From the NCBI RefSeq assembly GCF_001675285.1, contig NZ_LSGQ01000030.1, positions 558,001 through 622,000 of the forward strand: a DNA stretch of 64,000 bases, in the 5' to 3' direction. This stretch comes from Elizabethkingia miricola (lineage in GTDB: Bacteria; Bacteroidota; Bacteroidia; Flavobacteriales; Weeksellaceae). The notes below the pieces were generated by a model. It ran no database searches. It was not told the DNA's origin and was given only the letters and a program-made list of their open reading frames with translations. A program made the translations under genes and the position numbers. The first letter of the stretch is position 1; the number at the start of each line of letters is the position of its first letter. Below are positions 53,548 to 62,451 of this stretch, one piece after another.

Positions 53548-55380
53548 ATGGAAAATATAAGTGTACAAGGATTTCAGTTTGATTTGCCAAAAGGAAATTC
53601 ATCAATTATAAAAGTTATCGGTGTTGGAGGAGGTGGTAACAACGCACTGAAGCACATGTACGAGAGAGGGATTCATGGAGTAGATTTCGTCATTTGTAAT
53701 ACCGATGCACAGACATTAGACAATAACCCTGTTGCCAACAAAGTACAGTTGGGTATAACCATGACTGAAGGTCTTGGTGCCGGAGCAGATCCTGAGGTTG
53801 GAGAAAAGGCAGCTATTGAAAGTATCGACGATATCAAAGCCTCTATGGGACAAAATACCAAGATGGTATTTATCACTGCCGGAATGGGAGGTGGTACTGG
53901 TACGGGAGCTGCCCCAGTAATTGCTAAAGTAGCAAAAGAAATGGGCATCCTTACCGTAGGTATTGTAACTATTCCGTTTAGCTTCGAAGGGAAAAGAAGA
54001 TTAGAACAGGCAGAACTTGGTCTTGAAAAGCTTCGCAACAATGTTGATTCATTAATTGTTATTAATAACGATAAGCTTCGTCAACAATTTGGTAACCTTG
54101 GTTTCAAATCAGGTTTCTCAAAAGCCGATGAGGTTTTAACCAATGCTGCAAAAGGAATGGCTGAGGTTATTACCGGTTATTTCGATGTAAACATTGACTT
54201 CCGTGATGCTAAATCTGTACTTCAGAATAGCGGTACGGCATTGATGTCTAACGGTGTTGCTTCTGGTGAGAACAAAGCAGAAGATGCTGTTAAGAAAGCA
54301 TTAGATTCTCCATTATTGAATGACAATAAAATTACAGGAGCAAAGAATGTTTTGCTATTGATCAGAAGTGGAAACGAAGAAGTTACCATGGACGAAATCG
54401 GTATCATTATGGACCATATCCAGAAGGAAGCAGGCCATACAGCGGATATCATTTTCGGAGTTGGTTCTGATGAAGAATTAGGAGATTCTGTAAGTGTACT
54501 TGTTATTGCTACAGGATTTGCAAAAGAGCACCAAAAATATTCAGGGCCTACAGAGAAAATTGTACACAGCCTTTCCGAAGATAAATCTGCATCTCAGATA
54601 AAAAGAGAATCTCCATTCAAAACTTCCGAAGAGCAAGTTGTTACTTCCGGAAAAGATTTATTTCGTTTAGATGATGAAGACGATGCTCCAAGACCTGAAT
54701 TTCCAGTTAACTCTGTAGAAAGAAGTGCAGACAGAGCACAGTTTTTTGTAGAAGAAACACCTACTGAAATTCAGTTTTTAGATAAAGAGGAAGAAGGTTT
54801 TGGTGATCAGAACTGGAAACTGGAGAATGATAGCAACGAGTTCAATTTATTTTCTTTTACCGGAGAACCTCAGGCAAAAGAAGATCAAGCTCAGGATTTC
54901 CAATTTAACGGAGAATTATTCGAAGAAGAAGAGAAACCTGTAGCCTTTACATTCAACTTTGCTGATGATAGAGTTGAGGTACAGGAACCCGCAAACAGAA
55001 TAGAAGAAACACAGGTTAAAGAAGTTGTAGAAGCTGAAGTTACACAAACACCAGTAGAAACTCCTTCAGAAGTAACAATAGAAAATATTACTATTGTTGA
55101 AAAACCATACGAAGAAGAAATCAGTATTGTAAACAAAGCTCCTTTAAATGAAAATCAGTTAAAGATTGAAGAGCGCCGTAATAAACTGAAAGAGTTTAAC
55201 TCCAGATTCGTTAATACAGAGGCTGAAAATGCTTTTGAAACGATTCCTGCATTCAAGAGAAAGAACATTAATATCGAAGGGGAAAACGCTTCCGATCATA
55301 CTATTAATTCATTCTTTTCCGAGAACAAGGGACAGATGAATCTTCGTGAAAACCGTTTTTTAAATAAAGACGTAGACTAA
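53548..55380 (+). CDS. ftsZ: Cell division protein FtsZ, long C-terminal form
   Basis: 610 residues, far longer than E. coli FtsZ (383). GTPase core to about residue 320: G loop GVGGGGNNAL, tubulin signature AGMGGGTGTGAAPV (111-124), synergy-loop region NIDFRDAKSVL. A linker of some 230 acidic residues follows. The conserved tail peptide that binds FtsA is present as ETIPAFKRKNI (residues 564-574; compare DIPAFLRK in E. coli) but is not at the end: 38 further residues follow it (ending NRFLNKDVD). Confidence 0.98.
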   Translation: MENISVQGFQFDLPKGNSSIIKVIGVGGGGNNALKHMYERGIHGVDFVICNTDAQTLDNNPVANKVQLGITMTEGLGAGADPEVGEKAAIESIDDIKASMGQNTKMVFITAGMGGGTGTGAAPVIAKVAKEMGILTVGIVTIPFSFEGKRRLEQAELGLEKLRNNVDSLIVINNDKLRQQFGNLGFKSGFSKADEVLTNAAKGMAEVITGYFDVNIDFRDAKSVLQNSGTALMSNGVASGENKAEDAVKKALDSPLLNDNKITGAKNVLLLIRSGNEEVTMDEIGIIMDHIQKEAGHTADIIFGVGSDEELGDSVSVLVIATGFAKEHQKYSGPTEKIVHSLSEDKSASQIKRESPFKTSEEQVVTSGKDLFRLDDEDDAPRPEFPVNSVERSADRAQFFVEETPTEIQFLDKEEEGFGDQNWKLENDSNEFNLFSFTGEPQAKEDQAQDFQFNGELFEEEEKPVAFTFNFADDRVEVQEPANRIEETQVKEVVEAEVTQTPVETPSEVTIENITIVEKPYEEEISIVNKAPLNENQLKIEERRNKLKEFNSRFVNTEAENAFETIPAFKRKNINIEGENASDHTINSFFSENKGQMNLRENRFLNKDVD

Positions 55381-55384
55381 ACTA

Positions 55385-55465
55385 TAACAATGTAAAAATG
55401 TACCAATGTAACAACCTTCCTCTAAGTAATTATTGGTAAACTGTTATATTGATACATTGTTAAAT
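55385..55465. repeat. Palindromic element between ftsZ and yqeY
   Basis: Outer arms TAACAATGTA (55385-55394) and TACATTGTTA (near 55456-55465) are perfect inverted repeats; inner AATGTAAC / GTTATATT extends the pairing. Flavobacterial intergenic palindrome or attenuator hairpin; it has no T-run, so not a classical terminator. Confidence 0.6.
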
Positions 55466-55476
55466 TTTAAAATAAG

Positions 55477-55923
55477 ATGAGCTTAGAAGTACAAGTAATG
55501 GACGCAATGAAAACAGCCATGAAAGAGAAAGACAAAGTCGCTCTGGATGCATTGCGTGCTATTAAAGCCCAAATAATATTAGTGAAAACCGACGGAAAAG
55601 GAGCAGATGTTACACCAGAGCAGGAAATTGCAATTCTACAGAGAATGGTGAAGCAGCGTAAAGACTCTATGGAGCAATTCAATGCTCAGAACCGTCAGGA
55701 CCTTGCTGAGATAGAAGAGGCTCAGACAAAGGTTATAGAAAAATTCTTACCTGCACAGTTAAGCGCGGAAGAACTGGAAGCTGAAATAAAGAAAATTATT
55801 GCAGAATCCGGAGCGGAAGGAACAAAAGATTTAGGTAAAGTAATGGGGTTAGCCTCCAAAGCATTAGCCGGAAAATCCGATGGAAAAAGTATTTCGGAAA
55901 TGGCTAAAAAACTATTGAGTTAG
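55477..55923 (+). CDS. GatB/YqeY domain protein
   Basis: 148 residues. YqeY family, related to the tail domain of the GatB amidotransferase that touches tRNA: MSLEVQVMDAMKTAMKEKDKVALDALRAIKAQI, IAILQRMVKQRKDSMEQF and LGKVMGLASKALAGKSDGK. Possibly an RNA- or tRNA-binding protein. It follows ftsZ in many Bacteroidota, and there is a palindrome and no clear promoter between them, so it may be the last gene of the cluster transcript. Confidence 0.92.
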   Translation: MSLEVQVMDAMKTAMKEKDKVALDALRAIKAQIILVKTDGKGADVTPEQEIAILQRMVKQRKDSMEQFNAQNRQDLAEIEEAQTKVIEKFLPAQLSAEELEAEIKKIIAESGAEGTKDLGKVMGLASKALAGKSDGKSISEMAKKLLS

Positions 55924-56020
55924 ATATGAAAGAAAGGAGGAAAGAAATCTGTTCTTTCTTCGGAATTCATACGCTAGCATTTAATTTGAGATATCATTAA
56001 TCTGTATATCGGTTTGATTT

Positions 56021-56053
56021 AAACCCGGAACTACGAGTTGGTTCTGGGTTTTT
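56021..56053 (+). terminator. Terminator after the yqeY gene
   Basis: AAACCCGGAAC / GTTCTGGGTTT stem (one mismatch or G-T) followed by TTTTT. It closes the division cluster transcript. Confidence 0.85.
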
Positions 56054-56103
56054 TGTCATAATGTCCGATTACTATTGAACATATTTTTCATAGATGTAGT
56101 ATA

Positions 56104-56134
56104 TTGATACATCTGTAAAATATGTTTACTTTTG
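56104..56134 (+). promoter_or_regulatory. Promoter of the bacilliredoxin gene (TTG-N20-TAnnTTTG)
   Basis: TTG at 56104-56106, 20 bases, then TACTTTTG at 56127-56134: full Bacteroidota promoter, about 36 bases before the ATG at 56171. Confidence 0.72.
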
Positions 56135-56170
56135 TATGAGATATTTCAATTATTATAAAAAAATTAAATT

Positions 56171-56581
56171 ATGTATCCATCAGATTTAGTATTGCCTATG
56201 AAGGCAGAACTTACCAGCAACGGATTCGAAGATCTTACTACTCCTGAGGCAGTAGATGAGGCTATAAAACAACAAGGAACAACCCTGTTAGTAATTAACT
56301 CTGTATGTGGTTGTGCAGCAGGTGCAGCAAGACCAGGTGTTATAGCATCTTTATTAGGTGATAAAAAACCAGATCATCTTACAACTGCTTTTGCAGGATA
56401 TGATACAGAAGCGGTAGCAGAAGCTAGAAAGCTTTTGGCTCCGTTCCCACCTTCTTCTCCGGCAGTAGCATTATTTAAAGATGGTGAATTAGTACACATG
56501 CTAGAGCGTCACCACATCGAAGGTAATCCTGCAGGAGCTATAGCAGCTAACCTTCAGGCAGCTTATAACGAATATTGCTAA
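56171..56581 (+). CDS. BrxA/BrxB-family bacilliredoxin-like protein (YphP/YqiW)
   Basis: 136 residues, thioredoxin fold with the unusual CGC site: NSVCGCAAGAARPG (Cys46 and Cys48). Relatives in Bacillus remove bacillithiol from mixed disulfides on proteins; Bacteroidota use bacillithiol in some lineages, so the same role is plausible here. Full family length, monocistronic, with a good promoter and a terminator. Confidence 0.93.
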   Translation: MYPSDLVLPMKAELTSNGFEDLTTPEAVDEAIKQQGTTLLVINSVCGCAAGAARPGVIASLLGDKKPDHLTTAFAGYDTEAVAEARKLLAPFPPSSPAVALFKDGELVHMLERHHIEGNPAGAIAANLQAAYNEYC

Positions 56582-56605
56582 TTAGCTATTTGTAATGATA
56601 AATTT

Positions 56606-56633
56606 AAGCCATCTTTTTAAGGATGGCTTTTTC
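56606..56633 (+). terminator. Terminator of the bacilliredoxin gene
   Basis: AAGCCATC / GGATGGCTT stem with loop and T-run. Confidence 0.88.
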
Positions 56634-56668
56634 TTTGTCAAAAAATCTTTACAAAAGCTAAAAAACAT

Positions 56669-56676
56669 TATATTTG
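56669..56676 (+). promoter_or_regulatory. -7 promoter element for the GH3-like gene
   Basis: TATATTTG, perfect TAnnTTTG, overlapping the longest ORF start (TTG 56674), so the ATG at 56692 is the start. Confidence 0.5.
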
Positions 56677-56691
56677 TTTTTTAGGCATTTT

Positions 56692-58203
56692 ATGGCAACA
56701 AAAGCGCTTTTCAATTCTGTGGTAAACTGGTTTATTGGGAGAAGAATAGACCAGATAGAGCGCTTCATTGCTCATCCTTACGAAACGCAAAAAGGAGTGC
56801 TTTTTTCTCAGCTTTTTCTGGCAGAGGATACTGAATACGGACTTAAATATGGTTTCAAAAGTATTTCCAGCATCAGCGATTTTCAAAATAGGATCCCCAT
56901 TGTTAGCTACGAAGATTTTGAACCTTATATAGAAAAGGCTCGCCAGGGAGAGCCGGATATTATCTGGCCAGGACAGATTAAGCGTTTCGCTAAATCCTCG
57001 GGTACTACCAATGCCAAGAGTAAGTTTATTCCAATTACAGAAGAAAGTCTTGAGGATTGCCATTATAAAGCAGGTAAAGATCTTATTGCACTTTATGTGA
57101 ATAACCATCCTGAATCGGAACTCTTTCAGCATAAAAACCTTCGCTTAGGTGGAAGTTCAGAAATGTATCAGGATTTCAATACCAAATTTGGAGACCTTTC
57201 AGCTATACTCATTGAAAATCTCCCATATTGGGTAGAAGTTATTAATACACCGAGCAGAAAGGTGTCGCTAATGGGAGAATGGGAGAGTAAGCTAAAAGCA
57301 ATAACTGCTGAAGTTAAAAGCCAGGATGTGGGAAGCCTTACCGGAGTGCCAAGTTGGATGATGGTTTTGCTGCTAAGATTACTGAAAGAAACTAATGCAG
57401 ACAATATTGGGCAACTCTGGCCAAATCTTGAAGTGTTTTTCCATGGAGGTATAAGCTTTATTCCTTACAAGGATCAGTATAAGCAGTTGATGGGTAAGGA
57501 TATCAATTACTACGAGATTTATAATGCATCCGAAGGGTTCTTTGGTATTCAGGATAGGTCCGGAGCCGATGATATGCTCTTGATGCTGGACTATGGAATC
57601 TTCTATGAATTTATTCCAATGGAACATTTTGGAGAATCCCATCCTAAAACAATCACTCTGGAAGACGTTGAGGTAGGGAAGAACTATGCAATGGTATTGA
57701 CAACAAATGGAGGACTATGGCGATATCTGATAGGCGATACCGTGAAATTTACTTCGACCAACCCATACAGAATAAAAGTGTCAGGAAGAACCAAACATTA
57801 TATCAATACCTTTGGTGAAGAATTGATGATTGATAATGTAGAAGTTGCTCTGAAAAAGGCATGTGATTATACGAATGCAGAAATCATAGATTATACTGGT
57901 GCACCAATATACATGAACGGAAACGAATCCGGAGCACATGAATGGGTGATAGAATTCTCCAGAAAGCCATCCGAAATTGAAGCTTTTGCACGCATATTCG
58001 ATGATACCCTAAAGAAAGTCAATTCAGATTATGAAGCAAAACGTTATAATAATATAACACTTAAGCATCCAGTAATTCATATCGCCAGATCAAACTTGTT
58101 TTATGATTGGATGAACAGCAGGGGAAAACTCGGCGGACAAAATAAAGTACCGAGGCTAAGTAATAATCGGGAATACATCGAACCGCTTTTAGATATGAAT
58201 TAA
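56692..58203 (+). CDS. GH3 auxin-responsive-promoter family protein
   Basis: 503 residues from ATG 56692. GH3 proteins are acyl-adenylating, firefly-luciferase-fold enzymes; plant ones join amino acids to jasmonate or auxin, bacterial ones are uncharacterised. AMP-binding signature RFAKSSGTTNAKSKFIPIT (with SSGTT) is clear; YYEIYNASEGFFGIQD and LWRYLIGDTVKF, and KVSGRTKHYINTFGEELM follow in the family order. Cytoplasmic. Substrate unknown in this organism. Confidence 0.92.
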   Translation: MATKALFNSVVNWFIGRRIDQIERFIAHPYETQKGVLFSQLFLAEDTEYGLKYGFKSISSISDFQNRIPIVSYEDFEPYIEKARQGEPDIIWPGQIKRFAKSSGTTNAKSKFIPITEESLEDCHYKAGKDLIALYVNNHPESELFQHKNLRLGGSSEMYQDFNTKFGDLSAILIENLPYWVEVINTPSRKVSLMGEWESKLKAITAEVKSQDVGSLTGVPSWMMVLLLRLLKETNADNIGQLWPNLEVFFHGGISFIPYKDQYKQLMGKDINYYEIYNASEGFFGIQDRSGADDMLLMLDYGIFYEFIPMEHFGESHPKTITLEDVEVGKNYAMVLTTNGGLWRYLIGDTVKFTSTNPYRIKVSGRTKHYINTFGEELMIDNVEVALKKACDYTNAEIIDYTGAPIYMNGNESGAHEWVIEFSRKPSEIEAFARIFDDTLKKVNSDYEAKRYNNITLKHPVIHIARSNLFYDWMNSRGKLGGQNKVPRLSNNREYIEPLLDMN

Positions 58204-58235
58204 CCAGCGTATAATTTTATATAAATAAAAAATAA

Positions 58236-58263
58236 GAGCCACTGATTTAATCAGTGGTTTTTG
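58236..58263 (+). terminator. Terminator of the GH3-like gene
   Basis: CCACTGATT / AATCAGTGG stem followed by TTTTTG. The rest of 58204-58486 (283 bases) is extremely AT-rich with no gene, apart from the palindrome at 58432-58443. Confidence 0.88.
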
Positions 58264-58431
58264 CTTCCCATATTTTATTATGCTAAATAATATTATTGTC
58301 TTTTGTTTTTATAATAAAAATCATTTAACATAAGTAAATTTTAATATGATTAATTTATTTTCAGTATTTTTTTATTTAAATTTAATCATTGATTTGAAAA
58401 TATAAAGTCGAGAATTTATTTTTTAAATCAT

Positions 58432-58443
58432 AATGACGTCATT
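58432..58443. promoter_or_regulatory. Perfect 12-bp palindrome AATGACGTCATT upstream of a small secreted protein
   Basis: GC-bearing palindrome in a very AT-rich intergenic region, 43 bases upstream of the ATG at 58487. The core TGACGTCA suits a dimeric regulator; which one is unknown. No perfect TAnnTTTG is seen downstream, the nearest being TATGTTTA at 58456. Confidence 0.4.
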
Positions 58444-58486
58444 CACAGTTATTAATATGTTTAACGATTAAAAATTAATTTAAACA

Positions 58487-58693
58487 ATGAAAAAATTATT
58501 TTTATTTTCAGCAATTCTTTTAGGAGTCGGACAAATGTTTGCTGCTAAATGGACAATCTCCACTTCTTATGGTACCACAGCCACTAAAGAGATTTCAGAC
58601 AATGCAACTGTTGACCAAATTAAAGCAGCAGTAAGTCAGGTTAATTATAACGAATGTGGAGTTAGGCCTTCAACAATCACCCTGATAGTATGA
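58487..58693 (+). CDS. Small secreted hypothetical protein
   Basis: 68 residues. Signal peptide MKKLFLFSAILLGVGQMFA with cleavage after MFA leaves a mature chain of about 49 residues, mostly polar Thr/Ser-rich strands (AKWTISTSYGTTATKEI) with one Cys (YNECGVRP). No relative I recognise. It precedes the GLPGLI gene by 57 bases on the same strand, and may share its transcript. A palindrome lies upstream. Confidence 0.72.
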   Translation: MKKLFLFSAILLGVGQMFAAKWTISTSYGTTATKEISDNATVDQIKAAVSQVNYNECGVRPSTITLIV

Positions 58694-58750
58694 CTTTATA
58701 AAACTATATAAATATGAGGCAGCTTAATTGCTGCCTTTTCTTAATAATTT

Positions 58751-59518
58751 ATGAAAAATATAATTTTATATATATTACTACATCTTTCAGCTGTTTTGTA
58801 TTGTCAAAAAGAAAAATTTGATTTTGTAGCTGCATATAGTCTGACATATCCTATAAACAAAGTGAAAAATGATGAGCAGTTTCTCTTATTTATGAATAGT
58901 AAAAAAAATATGAGCTATTTCATCGGTACAAATAATTATGTACTGGATTCACTTAAACGGTCGGGTAAAATTAACAATGATGATGTCATGGGACAGCTGA
59001 AATATAATTCAGCCTTTAATGAAGAAGTGATCAATCAGTCTGGAAATTTAATTGTTTTAGAGAATATAATTGGAAAGAAATATACTTATAGTGAAGCTCC
59101 GGATATAAAATGGAAAATACTAAGCGACAGAAAGCCATATAATGATACAACTATACGAAAGGCAGAAGGTTTTGCTTTTGGTAGAAAATGGAGTGCATGG
59201 TATGCTGAAGACCTGACATTGAACTTCTTTCCATATAAATTTACAGGACTACCGGGGCTTGTATATATTCTTTATGATGATAAACAGAATTATTATTTTA
59301 AGTTAACTCAGTTTAAGAGGAAAAATAGAGAAGTATTAATACCTGATTCTAAAAAGATTAGTAAGGTTGCAAAAACTAAACTAAATACCATTCGATATAA
59401 CACGAATGTCTATGGGACTGCACAAGTTGTTAGCTTTGAAACGGCGAAAGAGAGAAAGGACTGGATTGATAAAGCTAAAGAGATATATAATAATTCTCCG
59501 AGATTAGATCTGGAATAA
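58751..59518 (+). CDS. GLPGLI family secreted protein
   Basis: 255 residues, Bacteroidota-specific GLPGLI family of unknown function. Signal peptide MKNIILYILLHLSAVLYCQ; the family motif is in FPYKFTGLPGLVYILYDD near residue 165. Before it is the typical WKILSDRK...AEGFAFGRKWSAWYAEDLTLNF. Members are often beside small secreted peptides or TonB receptors; here it follows a small secreted protein. Mature part mostly beta, no catalytic motif. Confidence 0.88.
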   Translation: MKNIILYILLHLSAVLYCQKEKFDFVAAYSLTYPINKVKNDEQFLLFMNSKKNMSYFIGTNNYVLDSLKRSGKINNDDVMGQLKYNSAFNEEVINQSGNLIVLENIIGKKYTYSEAPDIKWKILSDRKPYNDTTIRKAEGFAFGRKWSAWYAEDLTLNFFPYKFTGLPGLVYILYDDKQNYYFKLTQFKRKNREVLIPDSKKISKVAKTKLNTIRYNTNVYGTAQVVSFETAKERKDWIDKAKEIYNNSPRLDLE

Positions 59519-59579
59519 AGCTTTATTAATAATTTGAGTTTATAGAACAAGAGGCTGTTTGATTTTTATAATTAATACT

Positions 59580-59654
59580 CTTCGACAGGCTCTGAGTGAC
59601 ATTGTCCGTCTCAAATATTTTCTTTTTTGATGTGTCAGGCTGAGCTTGTCGAAG
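59580..59654. repeat. Pair of REP-like repeats in inverted orientation
   Basis: CTTCGACAGGCTCTGAGTGACA (59580-59601) and TGTCAGGCTGAGCTTGTCGAAG (59633-59654) are opposed copies with 31 bases between; they can fold into one long hairpin. Same repeat family as at 48818 and 49151. The intergenic stretch 59519-59731 otherwise contains only the clpC terminator. Confidence 0.85.
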
Positions 59655-59697
59655 CCTAATGCTTTTTTGAATTAAAATTTAAACAGACTCTAAATAA

Positions 59698-59727
59698 AAA
59701 ATCCCTCAGAATTTTCTGAGGGATCTT
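59698..59727 (-). terminator. Terminator of clpC
   Basis: ATCCCTCAGAA / TTCTGAGGGAT 11-bp perfect stem with a three-base loop; on the minus strand followed by a T-run. Confidence 0.92.
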
Positions 59728-59731
59728 GTTT

Positions 59732-62269
59732 TTATGAAGTTTTAGGCTCTTTTTCTTTCTTTTTAGGAGTCTTCTCTGCTTCCAGAGCATCTTTGGCCTC
59801 ATTGACCTTAAGAGTGATTTTATCGCCTTCTTTCATCTGTTTGTTCACAAGCATCTCTGCCAACAGATCTTCAATGTATTTCTGAATTGCACGCTTTAAC
59901 GGACGGGCACCAAAATCTTTATCCCAGCCTTTTTCAGCAATGAACTCAGTGGCATCATCAGAAAGCTCAACATGGTAGTCAAGTTTTTCCAGTCTGCTGT
60001 ATAATTTACCTAATTCCAGATTAATGATTTTCTTAATATCATCTTTTTCCAGAGAGTTGAAGATAATGATATCATCTATTCTGTTCAGAAATTCAGGAGC
60101 GAATGCTTTTTTAAGAGCGTTTTCAATGGTGCTTCTCGCTCTGGTGTCTGATGTAGATTTTTTAGCTGAAGTTCCAAACCCTACACCATCACCGAAATCT
60201 TTAAGATCTCTGGTTCCGATATTTGAAGTCAGGATAATAATGGTATTACGGAAGTCTACTTTTCTGCCCAAGCTGTCAGTAACATGTCCTTCATCCAGAA
60301 TCTGAAGAAGAATATTGAATACATCAGGGTGAGCTTTTTCAATCTCATCCAGAAGAACTACTGCATAAGGCTTTCTGCGCACGGCTTCTGTAAGCTGTCC
60401 ACCTTCTTCGTAACCTACATATCCCGGAGGCGCACCTACTAATCGGCTCACAGCAAATTTCTCCATGTATTCACTCATGTCTATTCTGATTAGCGCTTCG
60501 TCTGAATCAAAAAGTTCACGAGCCATTACTTTGGCTAGTTCTGTTTTACCAACACCAGTTGTACCAAGGAAAATAAATGTTCCGATAGGTCTGTTCGGAT
60601 CTTTCAGTCCGGCACGGTTTCTTTGAATTGCTTTTACAACTTTTCGAACTGCATCTTCCTGACCGATAACTTTACCGTTAAGCATAGCATCCATCTGGGA
60701 TAGTTTATCCAGCTCGTTTTTACCTACTTTGGTTACCGGAACACCACTCATCATAGATACTACTTCAGCAACATTCTCTTCAGTAACAACTTCTTTCTTC
60801 TCTTTTACCTCTTTGTCCCAGTTTTCCTGAGCAAGGTTAAGTTCGATCTGCAGACGCTCTTCCTCATCTTTAAGCTTGCGGGCTTCAAGATAATCCTGTG
60901 CTTTTACAGCTTTCTGTTTTTGCTCTTTTACCTCTTCTATCGCTTTTTCGTACTCGATAATTTCGGTAGGAACTTTCATGTTTTTGATATAAACACGAGA
61001 TCCGGCTTCGTCTAAAGCATCAATTGCTTTATCCGGAAGAAAACGATCGGTAATATATCTTGCTGTTAAATTAACACAAGCTTTGATAGCATCATCAGTA
61101 TAAGTTACATTGTGATACTCCTCATATTTATCTTTGATCTGGTTAAGGATCTGAATACTTTCTTCAATAGTGGTAGGCTCTACCATTACCTTTTGGAAAC
61201 GACGCTCTAAAGCACCATCTTTCTCTATATACTGACGGTATTCGTCCAGAGTAGTAGCACCAATACATTGGATTTCGCCTCTTGCCAAAGCAGGCTTGAA
61301 CATGTTTGAAGCATCCAGAGATCCTGTAGAACTTCCGGCACCTACAATGGTATGAAGCTCATCGATAAACAGAATTACATCTCTGTTTTTCTCCAGCTCA
61401 GACATAATAGCCTTCATTCTTTCTTCAAACTGTCCTCTGTACTTAGTTCCTGCAACAAGACTTGCCAAATCCAGAGTGATTACTCTTTTATTGAATAATA
61501 CGCGGGACACTTTTTTCTGGTGTATTCTTAATGCTAACCCTTCAGCGATAGCAGATTTACCTACCCCTGGTTCACCGATCAGAAGAGGATTGTTTTTCTT
61601 TCTTCTGGAAAGAATTTGAGATACTCTCTCAATCTCTTTCTCACGGCCGATTACAGGATCCAGTTTTCCATCTCTTGCAAGTCCGGTAAGATCTCTGCCG
61701 AAGTTGTCAAGAACCGGAGTTTTACTTTTACCTGTTCCCAGATTTCCAGAAGGTTTCTTCATCTGACTGAATGCATCATCTTTGTCTTCGTCATCATCGA
61801 ATGCCTGATTTTTAGGCAAATCGCCGTTTTCCTTCAGCATAGATTTATAATGCTTGGACACAGCTTGATAATCGATGTCGTAAGACTCCAGAATGCTGGT
61901 TGTCGGATCTTCGGTTTTATACAAAATACCCAGTAACAGGTGTACAGTATTTACTTCTGTAGATTTATACAATCTGCATTCAAGTGCTGCACGTTTAATA
62001 GCCTGATCTGCCATCTTAGTTAACGGAATTTTCTCCGTTACCATAGCATTCGGGTTGTTACTAGTTATGTTAAGGCTTTCAATCTTTCTTCTTATTTGTG
62101 TTAAGTCGGCGTTGAAATCCTCAAGAATAGCGTAAGCGGAAGAGTTTTCAGACTTTATAATACCCAATAATAAATGTTCAGTATTGAGGAATTCACTCTG
62201 CAATCTCTTGGCCTCATTACGGCTATTGTTGAACACTTGGTTCATCCCTTTTGAGAATTGATATTCCAT
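59732..62269 (-). CDS. clpC: ATP-dependent Clp protease ATPase ClpC
   Basis: 845 residues. Hsp100 unfoldase feeding ClpP. N-terminal double Clp-N repeat (FLNTEHLLLGIIKSENS, VNTVHLLLGILYKTED); first AAA domain with Walker A IGEPGVGKSAIAEGL; coiled middle domain containing UVR-like KAVKAQDYLEARKLKDEEE; second AAA with FLGTTGVGKTELAK. ClpC type because of the short middle domain and not the long one of ClpB. Highly charged C-terminal tail. Monocistronic. Confidence 0.95.
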   Translation of the reverse strand: MEYQFSKGMNQVFNNSRNEAKRLQSEFLNTEHLLLGIIKSENSSAYAILEDFNADLTQIRRKIESLNITSNNPNAMVTEKIPLTKMADQAIKRAALECRLYKSTEVNTVHLLLGILYKTEDPTTSILESYDIDYQAVSKHYKSMLKENGDLPKNQAFDDDEDKDDAFSQMKKPSGNLGTGKSKTPVLDNFGRDLTGLARDGKLDPVIGREKEIERVSQILSRRKKNNPLLIGEPGVGKSAIAEGLALRIHQKKVSRVLFNKRVITLDLASLVAGTKYRGQFEERMKAIMSELEKNRDVILFIDELHTIVGAGSSTGSLDASNMFKPALARGEIQCIGATTLDEYRQYIEKDGALERRFQKVMVEPTTIEESIQILNQIKDKYEEYHNVTYTDDAIKACVNLTARYITDRFLPDKAIDALDEAGSRVYIKNMKVPTEIIEYEKAIEEVKEQKQKAVKAQDYLEARKLKDEEERLQIELNLAQENWDKEVKEKKEVVTEENVAEVVSMMSGVPVTKVGKNELDKLSQMDAMLNGKVIGQEDAVRKVVKAIQRNRAGLKDPNRPIGTFIFLGTTGVGKTELAKVMARELFDSDEALIRIDMSEYMEKFAVSRLVGAPPGYVGYEEGGQLTEAVRRKPYAVVLLDEIEKAHPDVFNILLQILDEGHVTDSLGRKVDFRNTIIILTSNIGTRDLKDFGDGVGFGTSAKKSTSDTRARSTIENALKKAFAPEFLNRIDDIIIFNSLEKDDIKKIINLELGKLYSRLEKLDYHVELSDDATEFIAEKGWDKDFGARPLKRAIQKYIEDLLAEMLVNKQMKEGDKITLKVNEAKDALEAEKTPKKKEKEPKTS

Positions 62270-62451
62270 GATTTTAAAATGTATACTAATTTAAAAGTTA
62301 TTTCTGAAAAAGTTCTTGTTTTGTTATAGAAGTTTTTCAGGTAATTGAAATTTGCAAACATCTTACCAAAGAAAAAATATGCCGTTATGGCACAAAAAGA
62401 TTTGATTTTAAGCGAATTGTTTATTAGGTTTGCGCCAAAATTGTATTCGTT

